DNA of 56,062 nucleotides from Kordia jejudonensis (lineage in GTDB: Bacteria; Bacteroidota; Bacteroidia; Flavobacteriales; Flavobacteriaceae): the NCBI RefSeq assembly GCF_001005315.1, contig NZ_LBMG01000043.1, forward strand, positions 1-56,062, written 5' to 3'. The notes beneath the pieces were generated by a model. The model was not told where the DNA came from and ran no database searches. It saw only the letters and a program-made list of their open reading frames with translations. This document shows positions 17,701 through 26,600 of the stretch, piece after piece. A program made the position numbers and the translations under genes. Numbering within the stretch: position 1 is the stretch's first letter; the number at the start of each line of letters is the position of its first letter.

Positions 17701-20700
17701 TTTGATGGTTTAAAAATGGAGCCGTGACAAATTTTTCTTTGGTAAGCGATTCTCTGTTTATATATCCGCGTGCTACACCAACACCACTGATACAGATTTG
17801 TCCTTCCAATCCAATTGGAATTAATTGTAAATTTTCATCAACGATGTGTAATTGAATGTTGTCAATTGGCGCTCCAATAGGCACGATTGTTTGTGCTTCT
17901 TCATCTTTACATTCATGATACGAAACATCAACTGTAGCTTCCGTTGGCCCGTATAAGTTAATGAGTTTTGTGTGTGTATGATTTTTAAAGAGTTTGTGAA
18001 ATCTGCGTATTTGATCGCGCCCTAAGGCTTCTCCGCTACAGAAAATGTATTTTAATGTTGTTAGTTTTTCGATGCTCTGATTCCATTCAACATAATCTAA
18101 GAAAGCTGTAAACATCGATGGTACAAAATGCAGTACGGTAACTTTGTTTTCCTGAATGTTGCCAATGATGTGATGCGGATCTTTTTCGGCGTCAATTGGC
18201 AATAGAGAAACGGAAGCGCCCGTAAATGCGCCCCAGAATAATTCCCAAATGGAAACATCAAATGTCAGTGTTGTTTTTTGTAGAATGACATCGTCAGCGT
18301 TTAACGGATATTTGCGTTGCATCCAATGAATTCTGTTAAGTAGCGATGCATGCTCAATCATAACTCCTTTAGGAATTCCTGTAGAACCAGATGTGTAAAT
18401 GATATACGCTAGATTGTTTGGTAGCGTTGTGTTGGGAACCGTTTTTGCGGCGTGTTTTTCTAAAATTGTACAATCAAATTGTTGCTTTTTCTTTTGAATT
18501 GTTTGTTGCGTTGTATTGCTTTTGTCAATTTCAATAAGTAGATCGTACCTGTATTTTGTCAATTCATTTTCAATGGTCTTTATTTTGTTTGAAAACTGCA
18601 ATGATTTCATCGCTGTGAGTTTGGTACTTACATCTGTAAACCAATCTTTGGCAACAAATAGTTCTTGTGACCAATCTACTTTTGTTCTGTACTTTGGGTT
18701 TTCATTTTTGAATTGATTAAAATCAGCAATCATGACATCTTTTAGCGCATGATCCATTATGTCTCCCACAAAAATGTATCCTTTGTCGTGTATTTTGTCA
18801 ATTGCTTTTTGCAACACATCTTGAAAGTAATTGTGTCCGTGAAAGAGATGAATTACACTATTGATAATGATGACATCAAAGTTTTCTTCAGCTATGGTAT
18901 CAATTTGATCCGCAGGAAGTGATTTTAGTTGTATGTTTTCAATTCCTTCGGAGTTAATTTTCGCTTTGTTTTTTTCAATAATTACTTCCGACAAGTCCGT
19001 TCCGTAATACAGCGCAACTTTTGGAGCAAGCGAATACATGGTAATTCCTGAAGCACAACCAATTTCTAAAACCTTACTGTTTTTATGTAAAACGGGCAGT
19101 ACTTTTTTGGTAACATTTTCAGCGTATTCTTGCATTTCTTCTTTAGAGAAGGCTTGTCCTGTATAACTACTTTGCCATCCACCACCTTCAATTTCGTTTT
19201 TACTGGTTTCCCCAACATGATCCCAAATTTGTTTGTTCATCAAGAGGTTTTCTTGTGTTTCTTTTTCGTTGAAAATGTTTGTACTGTCTATACAAACGTA
19301 ACTGCGAAATTTTGGACATTCCCATTGCAATCGGTTGAGTGTTTTTAATTCACTTTTGACACTTAGAATTGTTGCAATTTCTGCATCTTCAATTGTTTGT
19401 CTGAGTCTGTTTTCAGGCAATCCGACACCTAACGGAACGTATACGCCACCAGCTTTTAAGATTCCGTAGATGACAGGAAAAAGGTGTATACATCTTGACA
19501 TTAAAACGCCAACAGCTTGTTCTTGTGTGGTGTTTTCTTCGTGAATTAGATAGTTTGCAATGGCATCTGACTGTTCGTCTAATTCTTGAAATGTAAGTGT
19601 TTTATCTTCAAACGATAGTGCTACTGCATGTGGCGTTGCGACAACTTGTTTTTTAAAGATTTCCATCACATTATTATTGTGTGGATATTCAAAAGTTGTG
19701 GCGTTGAATTCTTCTAGGAGCTGTACTTTTTCAGCTTCTGATACGAGATGGATTTCTTGAATTTTTTGTTGCGGATTTGTGATGAATGCTTTTGTGATTT
19801 TTTCAAAGTAACCTGCAAATTTTTCAATTGTTTTTGCTGTGAATAATCCAGTTTTGTATTCGAAACTACATACAATTCCTTCTGGAGTTTCCACGATAAA
19901 AAGCGTTAAGTCGAATTTTGAAGTAGCTCCGTGAAAATCACGTTGTCGCACGGTGAGATTTGGAAATTCTATTTCAGGAATGTCCATGTTTTGCATTACC
20001 AAGCAAACATCAAATAGTGGATTTCTACTCATGTCTCTTTCTACAGAAAGTTTGTCTACTAAGCTTTCAAACGGATAGTCTTGTGCCGCTAATGCATCTA
20101 AGACTTCTGTTTTTACAGATTGCATGAATTCGTGTAGCGTTAACGAGTTGTCGGAAGCAATTCTAACCGCAAGTGTGTTTACAAACATTCCTATTAAATC
20201 TTGCAAACCTGCATGTGTACGTCCAAATACGGGAGTTCCGATAATCATGTCGTGTTGTCCCGTAATTTTGGTAAGGAAAACACTAAATACACTAAATAGC
20301 GTGCTGAAAAGTGTTGTTTTTTCGTCTTTGCAAAGTTCTTTTAGCTTGTTTGTAGTGTGTGCGTCTAGCAAGAATTCAAACGTACTTCCGTCGTATTCTT
20401 CAATGTTTTTCCGAGGATAATCTAGCGGAAGCTTTAGTACGGGCAATTCATTGGATAGTTTTTGTAACCAAAATTCTTCTTGTGGTTTTAGAAATTCTGT
20501 ATATGCATCACTTTGTTGCCAAGTAGCGTAGTCTTTGTATTGTATTGCTAAGTCGGCTATAGTTTCATTGTTGTATAGTTTTAAAAGGTCTTTGATGATG
20601 ATGCCGAGCGAAGTTCCATCGGAAATCATGTGATGTGTGTCAAATATTAAAATTCCCTTTTCTGGTGTTTGTTTGATGAAAAATACGCGGAGTAGTGGCA

Positions 20701-23569
20701 AAGTAGCCAATTGAAACGGCGTGATGAGTTTTCTAATTTGATCGTTTAGTTTTTCATGATTTCTTTCGATGATTTGAATGCTACAGTGCAATTCTTCATG
20801 TATTATTTGTACAGGAATTTCGTCTTTTACTTCAAATGAAGTTCTTAGTATTTCATGCCTCTTAATGAGATTGTTCAGCGCCATTTCCATGCGTGGAATG
20901 TCAACAGTTCCTTCGGTTTCTACAATTAGCGGTGTGTTGTACGTAATTCCTATTCCACCAAAGTGATTGACAAAGAAGAGTCTTTTTTGTGTAGAAGATA
21001 ATGGATAGTATTCTTGATTTTGTGCTAACGGAATTTTTGTGTCAACTACCGTTTTTTGTGCTAGCGAATCAATGTACGCCGCTTGTTGCGCAATGGAATT
21101 GTACTTAAAGATATCACTTAGCGTGAATGCCGTCTGAAATTCTTCATTGAGCAACGTGATGAGAATGGTTGCTTTTAACGAATGTCCGCCAATGTCAAAA
21201 AAGTTGTCTTCGGCACTTAGGTTTTCACTTGCTACATCTAAAAGATCTCCCCAAAGTTTTGCAATCGCGATCGCCGTTTTGCCTTCTGGCGCCACATAGT
21301 TTTGACTTTTGGTCTTTGTTACTTTTTGTTGTTGCAACGCTTTTTTGTCTACTTTTCCATTCACAGTTAGCGGCAAGGTTTCAAGCTGTACCATTTCTGT
21401 AGGAATCATATAATCAGGCAGTTCCTTCGCAAGTTCTTGTTTTAGTGCATGCATCGTTTCCGCATGTTGCGTCACACAGAACGCCGTTAGATAGACATGG
21501 TTGTCATCATCTGTTTTAGGAATAATTACAACTTCTGAAATGGTTGTATTTTTGAGAATTACATGCTCTATTTCTTTGATTTCGACCCGTTGTCCTCTTA
21601 TTTTGACTTGATCGTCTACACGACCTATGAATTCTATTTCTCCTTCATCATGCCAAATACCAATATCGCCAGTTTTGTATAAATAGTCATTTTCTTTGAA
21701 AGGATTTTTGATAAATTTTTCAGCCGTAAGTGCTTCATTTTTATAGTATCCTTTGGCAACTCCGATGCCGCCAATGCAGATTTCTCCTTTGGCTCCAATA
21801 GGTTGTAATTGTTGTGTGTTGGTCAGAATGTATACTGCATGATTTAGAATTGGTGCTCCGATAGAGTAGTACGGACGCATTGTTGCTGGCGTTAGTTTTT
21901 TCCAGGTAGTCCAAACTGTATCTTCGGTTGGTCCGTATAAGTTGTATATGTCAAAAGGAACTTCGGGTACTGTTTCTATTTGAAGTTTTTCTCCTGCTGA
22001 AATTAGCGCTCGTAGTGTTCCTTTTTGCCACGGAAGTTCCAAGAGTTTTTTTGCTAAAACGGTAGGTTGAAACGAAACCGTAATTTTGTTTTCTTCAAGC
22101 CATTTTTTTAATTGAATGGTGTCTAATCGAATGAATTCATCAATGATGTAGAGCGCACAACCGTTCAGCAGACTTGGCCATATTTCAAATCCCATGGCGT
22201 CAAATCCGGCACTGGCAACTTGCGTTAAGCGATCATCTACAGTGATATTAAATTGTTCTTTGTAGACATTGACGAGGTTTACCAATGAAGCATGTTTAAT
22301 TTCAACACCTTTTGGGCGACCTGTAGAACCTGAAGTGTATACGACATACACGGAGTCTTCCAGCGATATTTTTAGGTTTACATTTTCGGTTGCTGTGGTT
22401 AAATCTTCAAGTTGTAAGTCTAGCGCAAAAAATGTACCTGTGTAGAAATCTAAATCGAATAGAAAGTTAGAAGACGTGAATAAGAGTTTACTTTCTGTAT
22501 TTTCTAAAATGTATTGAATTCGATCTGTTGGATAATTTACATCAATTGGAACGTATGCGCCACCAGCTTTTAGAATTGCCAGCATGGCAACAATCATTTT
22601 TGGAGAACGTTCGTATAGTATTGCAATTACATCGCCTTTTTCTATTCCGTATTCATGAATTAAACTATGTGCTACTTGATTGGATAGTTCGTTTAATTGT
22701 TTGTAAGTAAGTGTTTCCTGTTCGCCTACAACTGCAATTTTATCAAGATGCTTTTCTGCTTGCAATTCAACTATTTCATGCACTGCTAACTTGACATCGT
22801 ATGCTTTGTTAGCGTTAAAATTGAAAAGTACTTCTTGCTCTTCTGTATCTACAATTGCAACATTTCCGATGGCTTCCTCAGGATTTGTCAATAATGCAGC
22901 TAGCATGTTTTGGTAGTTTTTTATTATACGTGCCACACTCACTTTTTTGTATGTAGCAGAATTATAAGTAACCTCACATTTTAAGAGATCATCAGTTTCG
23001 GTAAATGTGAAAAATAGGGCAGAAGCGGTTTTTGGTTGTATGGCTTGCAAGTTTGTCAATCGCAATCCAGTTTGAAGAAACGCATGTTTGCTTCCTTTGT
23101 GTTCCGCTTCTTGTGCATTGATCCAAAGGTCTAGCGGATAGTTTTGATGTTCAATGGAGTCTATTACCTCTTTTCGAACTACCATTAAGATGTCTTTAAA
23201 ATTATTTTCGGCAGTACATGCTGTTCTTAAAATTAAGCGTTCATTTAACAGATCCGTGTCTTCTGAATTGGAGAAAATCTGTGTTTCAAGAAGTGCATCT
23301 TCGTTTCCTGTGTATCTGTTCAATAGTGCCAAAAGTCCACTCGCAAGAATCATGTACAATTTGGAATGCGAACCTTCACTTAGTGCATTTATTTTTTCAT
23401 ATAACGCATGTTGCACTTGAAAAGCGATACTTTCTTGCGTAGGAGAAACAGTATGTTTCAATGGAAAATCTGAAGGAAATGAAGACGATTCAGGTACATC
23501 TGAAAGTTTTTGTTCCCAGTATTTTTTTTCTTCGGTTTGTATGTTTAACGCTAGTTTTCTATCATTCAT
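14729..23569 (-). CDS. NRPS (E): half-C-A-PCP-C-A[MT,MT]-PCP-E
   Basis: The 2946-residue protein starts with only the C-terminal lobe of a condensation domain (about 1-245). A1 has pocket code DAFFIALVWK, all nonpolar after the Asp; I cannot assign it. PCP1 has Ser797. The full C domain has HHMISDGTS (His980). A2, code DVWHFSLVDK, is close to the Ser code (8/10). It is split twice: one class I methyltransferase lies between its A2 and A3 motifs (about 1400-1715) and an FkbM-type methyltransferase between A8 and A9 (about 2035-2315). PCP2 has Ser2433 in GGDSIKS, the form usually paired with an epimerase. The last domain is an epimerisation domain (HHLLIDGLSW, His2613; NRTIGWFTT). It should add one nonpolar residue and a methylated D-Ser. 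The C-terminus, beginning TPSDL and ending in an acidic helix, resembles a COM donor. Confidence 0.95.
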   Translation of the reverse strand: MNDRKLALNIQTEEKKYWEQKLSDVPESSSFPSDFPLKHTVSPTQESIAFQVQHALYEKINALSEGSHSKLYMILASGLLALLNRYTGNEDALLETQIFSNSEDTDLLNERLILRTACTAENNFKDILMVVRKEVIDSIEHQNYPLDLWINAQEAEHKGSKHAFLQTGLRLTNLQAIQPKTASALFFTFTETDDLLKCEVTYNSATYKKVSVARIIKNYQNMLAALLTNPEEAIGNVAIVDTEEQEVLFNFNANKAYDVKLAVHEIVELQAEKHLDKIAVVGEQETLTYKQLNELSNQVAHSLIHEYGIEKGDVIAILYERSPKMIVAMLAILKAGGAYVPIDVNYPTDRIQYILENTESKLLFTSSNFLFDLDFYTGTFFALDLQLEDLTTATENVNLKISLEDSVYVVYTSGSTGRPKGVEIKHASLVNLVNVYKEQFNITVDDRLTQVASAGFDAMGFEIWPSLLNGCALYIIDEFIRLDTIQLKKWLEENKITVSFQPTVLAKKLLELPWQKGTLRALISAGEKLQIETVPEVPFDIYNLYGPTEDTVWTTWKKLTPATMRPYYSIGAPILNHAVYILTNTQQLQPIGAKGEICIGGIGVAKGYYKNEALTAEKFIKNPFKENDYLYKTGDIGIWHDEGEIEFIGRVDDQVKIRGQRVEIKEIEHVILKNTTISEVVIIPKTDDDNHVYLTAFCVTQHAETMHALKQELAKELPDYMIPTEMVQLETLPLTVNGKVDKKALQQQKVTKTKSQNYVAPEGKTAIAIAKLWGDLLDVASENLSAEDNFFDIGGHSLKATILITLLNEEFQTAFTLSDIFKYNSIAQQAAYIDSLAQKTVVDTKIPLAQNQEYYPLSSTQKRLFFVNHFGGIGITYNTPLIVETEGTVDIPRMEMALNNLIKRHEILRTSFEVKDEIPVQIIHEELHCSIQIIERNHEKLNDQIRKLITPFQLATLPLLRVFFIKQTPEKGILIFDTHHMISDGTSLGIIIKDLLKLYNNETIADLAIQYKDYATWQQSDAYTEFLKPQEEFWLQKLSNELPVLKLPLDYPRKNIEEYDGSTFEFLLDAHTTNKLKELCKDEKTTLFSTLFSVFSVFLTKITGQHDMIIGTPVFGRTHAGLQDLIGMFVNTLAVRIASDNSLTLHEFMQSVKTEVLDALAAQDYPFESLVDKLSVERDMSRNPLFDVCLVMQNMDIPEIEFPNLTVRQRDFHGATSKFDLTLFIVETPEGIVCSFEYKTGLFTAKTIEKFAGYFEKITKAFITNPQQKIQEIHLVSEAEKVQLLEEFNATTFEYPHNNNVMEIFKKQVVATPHAVALSFEDKTLTFQELDEQSDAIANYLIHEENTTQEQAVGVLMSRCIHLFPVIYGILKAGGVYVPLGVGLPENRLRQTIEDAEIATILSVKSELKTLNRLQWECPKFRSYVCIDSTNIFNEKETQENLLMNKQIWDHVGETSKNEIEGGGWQSSYTGQAFSKEEMQEYAENVTKKVLPVLHKNSKVLEIGCASGITMYSLAPKVALYYGTDLSEVIIEKNKAKINSEGIENIQLKSLPADQIDTIAEENFDVIIINSVIHLFHGHNYFQDVLQKAIDKIHDKGYIFVGDIMDHALKDVMIADFNQFKNENPKYRTKVDWSQELFVAKDWFTDVSTKLTAMKSLQFSNKIKTIENELTKYRYDLLIEIDKSNTTQQTIQKKKQQFDCTILEKHAAKTVPNTTLPNNLAYIIYTSGSTGIPKGVMIEHASLLNRIHWMQRKYPLNADDVILQKTTLTFDVSIWELFWGAFTGASVSLLPIDAEKDPHHIIGNIQENKVTVLHFVPSMFTAFLDYVEWNQSIEKLTTLKYIFCSGEALGRDQIRRFHKLFKNHTHTKLINLYGPTEATVDVSYHECKDEEAQTIVPIGAPIDNIQLHIVDENLQLIPIGLEGQICISGVGVARGYINRESLTKEKFVTAPFLNHQKMYLTGDAGRWLPSGEIEFLGRIDHQVKIRGYRIELQEIENQLLNIPDVGTAVVMARTASNTQNDIATPTKDTYLAAYITSTQRIKYYDNASKLLQQAQLQSQYLHKLANGMPLFHVNTREADFMYGEIFKENAYLKNGIQLAEGACVLDVGANIGMFSVFLSQLLHEVTIHAFEPITPLFEKLQLNGQLYGNQHIKAHAVGISDTESEATFKYYPNASIMSGQYGNVNDDASLVATYMKNQLSGDAMNEEERAAILHERFKNVEEYTCKLKSISQIIAEENIQNIDLLKIDVEKSEWEVLNGMQEKDWDIVQQIVIEVHDVDNRLQQIQQKIESHGFTIITEQDANFTDTHIYNLYATRATTIDNVNNKPATLQLYWKSDDELIKEITTKLKSVVPDYMIPAQSAIVILDEIPTHANGKINRKQLPDPLQQRRVHETAYAAPETDLEHLVLEVWQKVIGRDRISIKDDFFHIGGDSIKSIQIVSRLNTKGYTIKMKDVFENPTIEKLAKVLTKNEIVRDQSAVTGEIALTPIKKAFFQSDLQYADHFHQAVLLFKKEPFDLTVLENVIKELQTHHDGLRSVFHKNTSGEYIQKLQDIEHPVDLTIYNLKEDAAFETAMKNIMATMSSNFSLEVGPLIKFAVFQSTKGDYLYLLSHHLLIDGLSWRILIEDLNTLLLQAKEAQTFQLPRKVSSLKEWSEEMYTHYVESSKFEKELTFWQSYQAQEFSKIPVLTDENTQVKEVAFAEFSLNKTQTTNAIEEANTVFNTKVDDLLIAAITRAVREEFSITNEIPILLEHHGREPFNATVDVNRTIGWFTTLYPVIVGAPTDYDLKQHIKYVKEKVHQAAEHKLGYAVGRYVLQEKNTKLNHINPQLLFNYLGHFDADISNISELETTDISLENMEHPQRTRAYDMEVTSVVINGQLSVRISYSSNKFEEATIQAFLEKIQQNLEAIIAFCLSCEETEITPSDLTFTDISLEELDALESFFDE
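16625..17467 (-). other. FkbM-type methyltransferase domain inserted between A8 and A9 of the Ser adenylation domain
   Basis: Within protein E, residues about 2035-2315 interrupt the adenylation domain after the A8 motif (VKIRGYRIEL) and before A9 (PDYMIP) and the A10 NGKI lysine. The SAM-binding motif I reads LDVGANIGMFS (about 2100), followed by an acidic residue ending the next strand (HAFEP). FkbM motifs appear again in LLKIDVEKSEWEV. FkbM enzymes are commonly O-methyltransferases, whereas many other A8-A9 insertions act on the backbone nitrogen, so the target atom is open. The reading frame is continuous through both junctions. Confidence 0.88.
18425..19372 (-). other. Class I methyltransferase domain inserted between A2 and A3 of the Ser adenylation domain
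   Basis: Within protein E, residues about 1400-1715 separate the A2 motif (LKAGGVYVPL) from A3 (YIIYTSGSTG). The insert has a leader region with EGGGWQSSYTG, SAM motif I VLEIGCASGI (about 1500), and GTDLSEVII as the next acidic strand end. From recollection of interrupted A domains, A2-A3 inserts have been linked to side-chain methylation and A8-A9 inserts to N-methylation. If that holds, Ser could be methylated on oxygen here and on nitrogen at the other site, but the FkbM type of the second insert makes the assignment uncertain. Confidence 0.88.
22835..23569 (-). other. Half condensation domain (C-terminal lobe only) at the N-terminus of protein E
   Basis: Residues 1-245 begin with a short charged helix and KKYWEQKL, the position just after the HHxxxDG motif in a complete C domain, and continue through IEHQNYPLD to the linker before the adenylation domain. 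The N-terminal lobe and catalytic His are missing. The preceding enzyme D already supplies a complete C domain at its C-terminus for this step, so this lobe is not needed for catalysis and may serve in docking or as a structural support for the A domain. Confidence 0.8.
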
Positions 23570-23603
23570 TTATAATATTGTTAATGCTTTTTAGCAGGTT
23601 TTA

Positions 23604-26600
23604 TTAGAAATTAAAATCTTCTTTAAAGCTGTCAATTTTTGTTTTTTGTACTTCTTTTATTTTTATCGGAAGGTTTAGTTCCTGTATGCTTGTTTGATCG
23701 TTTGTAATAATGCTGTTTAAAACATGTTTGTAGTATTCAAAGAATTGTTTTATAGAACTTTCCTTGAATAGTTTCGTTTTGTAACCAATGGTAAATGCCA
23801 ATTGATCTCCATCTAAAATTGCGGTGAACACGAGATCGACTTTGGCAGTATTTTCGGTAAAAGCGAGTTGTGCTACTTTTTTTAGGGATAAACCATTTTT
23901 GTCAACGGTTCGTAGTTGTTCATCTGCAATATTTTGAAGCACAAAAGCAATGTCGAACAGTGGATTTCTAGCAGCTTCAGCAGTAATGTCGAGCTTTTCT
24001 ACAAGTTCTTCAAAAGGATATGTTTGATGCTCAAAAACGTTTGCGATTTTAGTTTTTAGTCTTTTAATATATTCCGCGACACTTTCAGTTGCTTCTACTT
24101 GACTTCGGATACAAACCGTGTTGACAAAATTTCCAACCGTATCTAATAATTGCATGTGTTCACGTCCTGTAACGGCGGTACCAATGATGATATCTTTTTG
24201 CGCTGTAACTTTTGACAGTAAAATTTTAAATGTGCTAAGTAGAAACACAAATAACGTGGTTTTGTGTGCCTTTGTAGCTTGTTGCACACGTTCAAATTCA
24301 GTACTATTTAAGGTAAAATGCAACGTGCTTCCTTCATAAGATGCACTATTTGGACGCTTGAAATCAGTAATTAGATTTACGGTAGGTATTGGTTTTTGAA
24401 GTTCTGTACGCCAAAATTTTTCCTGCGATTTTTTTCGTAATTGCTGTGGCGTTGCTTGTTCCCATTCCGAAAAATCACGGTATTGTATGGTTGGTTGTGA
24501 GAGTGTTTCTCCACCATACAGCGCTAGTAATTCATTTAGCAAGATAAGAATGGAAACACCATCGCAAATGATATGATGAATGTCAATAAATAGAAATGTT
24601 TGTGCATCATCACTGTGTATAATTTTTACGTTGCATAGTGTTCCAGTTTCCAGTTGAAATGGTTGTACACAATTTTGTAATGTAGTTTCTAGTGATGCCG
24701 CAGTTGTATGCAGCACATCAATTGTAAAATTGACGGTTTCATGAATGATTTGGACAGGTTCATTGATTTCAAACTGAAAAGAAGTGCGTAAAATTTCATG
24801 CCGTGCAATTAATTGTTGAAACGCTTTTTCTAGTTTTTCATGCGTATAATTTTTGAGTTCAAATACATTTGGAATGTTGTATATCGTACTTGTTGGATGC
24901 AATTGTTGATGAAAAAAGATTCGTTTTTGCGCAGAAGATACAGTGTATTTTGTTTTCGAAATTGCTTTCGGAATGGTTACCATAGTTGCTTTTTCTGCGG
25001 AAGCAATGTATACTGCCTGATTTTTTATGGTTACAATTTCAAACAACTTTTTTACAGATATGGCAACTGCATAGGCATCTTGAATGTTGGCTTTTAGCAG
25101 TGTAACACTTAACGAGTTTCCACCCAATTCTAAAAAGCTTTCTTCAGTGCTGATTGTTTCAATATCAATTTTTAAGATGCGACTCCAAATGTGTCTTAAT
25201 TTTTCTTCTATTTCATTGGTAGGCAGTACAATATCGTTTGTTTTTCGTTTCGGAAGTTGTAATACTTTTTTGTCAATTTTTCCATTCGTTGTCAAGGGAA
25301 GTTTTTCCAATTGTACAATGTGCGTAGGAATCATATATTCGGGCAAACTCTTTTTTAATTCTTGCTTAAGTTGTTTACTATCAAATTTTTGAGTTGTTTC
25401 AATAAATGCACAGATCACACTTTCGGATTCATTGATTGCTCGTTTGACAATTACACAGTGTGTTGCTTGTATTATTTTTAGAATTGCCGTTTCTATTTCT
25501 TGTGGTTCTATTCGAAAACCTCTTAAACTTATTTGTGTATCGACACGTCCTATAAATTCAAGATTTCCTTCGGAGTTCCAACGGACTAAATCGCCAGTTC
25601 TATAGGCAATTTCTCCATTATTGATCAAGTTTTTACAAAAACGTTGCTGCGTAAGTTCGTCATTAGATACGTATCCGCTTGCCAAACTTGCGCCTGAAAT
25701 GCACAATTCGCCACACATTCCCAATGGCAATAATTCGAGTGTTTTAGGTTGTATGACATATGCTTTTGTATTTGTGATTGGTTTCCCAATTGGAATTGTT
25801 TCATACGCAGTTTTGGAAATTTTATACGCTGTGGCAACAACTGCATTTTCAGACGGACCGTAAGCATTTGTAATTGTATACGAACGTTTTTTGACGCGTG
25901 CTAATTTTTCGCCACCAACTAATAAGTGTTGTAAAGAAGACGAATCATATCGTTGTATGTAGGCTTCTCCAAGTTTTGTTGGCAAGAAAGAATGTGTAAT
26001 GCTATTTTCTTCAAGAAACAGATGAAGTTCATGAATGTCATATTTTATCGTGTCAGAAGTTAAAAATAGTGTTCCACCTTGAATAATGTATGGCATTATT
26101 TCCCAAACGGAAGCATCGAAGCCAAAACCTGCAATTTTGGTCGCGCGCGCTGTCGCAGAAACTTCAAAGAAATCGTTATGCCATGCACACAAATTTGCCA
26201 ATGCACTATGCGAAACTTTTACACCATTAGGAACGCCTGTAGATCCTGAAGTATATACAACATAGCAGGTTTCAGAAGAATTGCCAGCATGCGATTTGAA
26301 TGCAGTATCGGTTGTGTTGAGAGTTTCACTATTGATGTGAATAAGCTCAACTTCGGAAGTGAAATTTTTAGTTTGATTCCCGTTGGTAAGTATATACCGA
26401 ACATTGCTATCGTTTGCAATGGATTGAATTCTTTCCGTAGGATTTGCAGGATCTACAGGAAGAAAGCATCCGCCAGCTTTTAACACGGCAAAGACGCTAA
26501 TTATCATTTCAAAAGAAGTTGATGTCATTATCGCAACTACTTCGCCTTTTTTGATTCCTTTATTTTGCAATATACCTGCTACAGCAGTTGCTTTTTTGTT

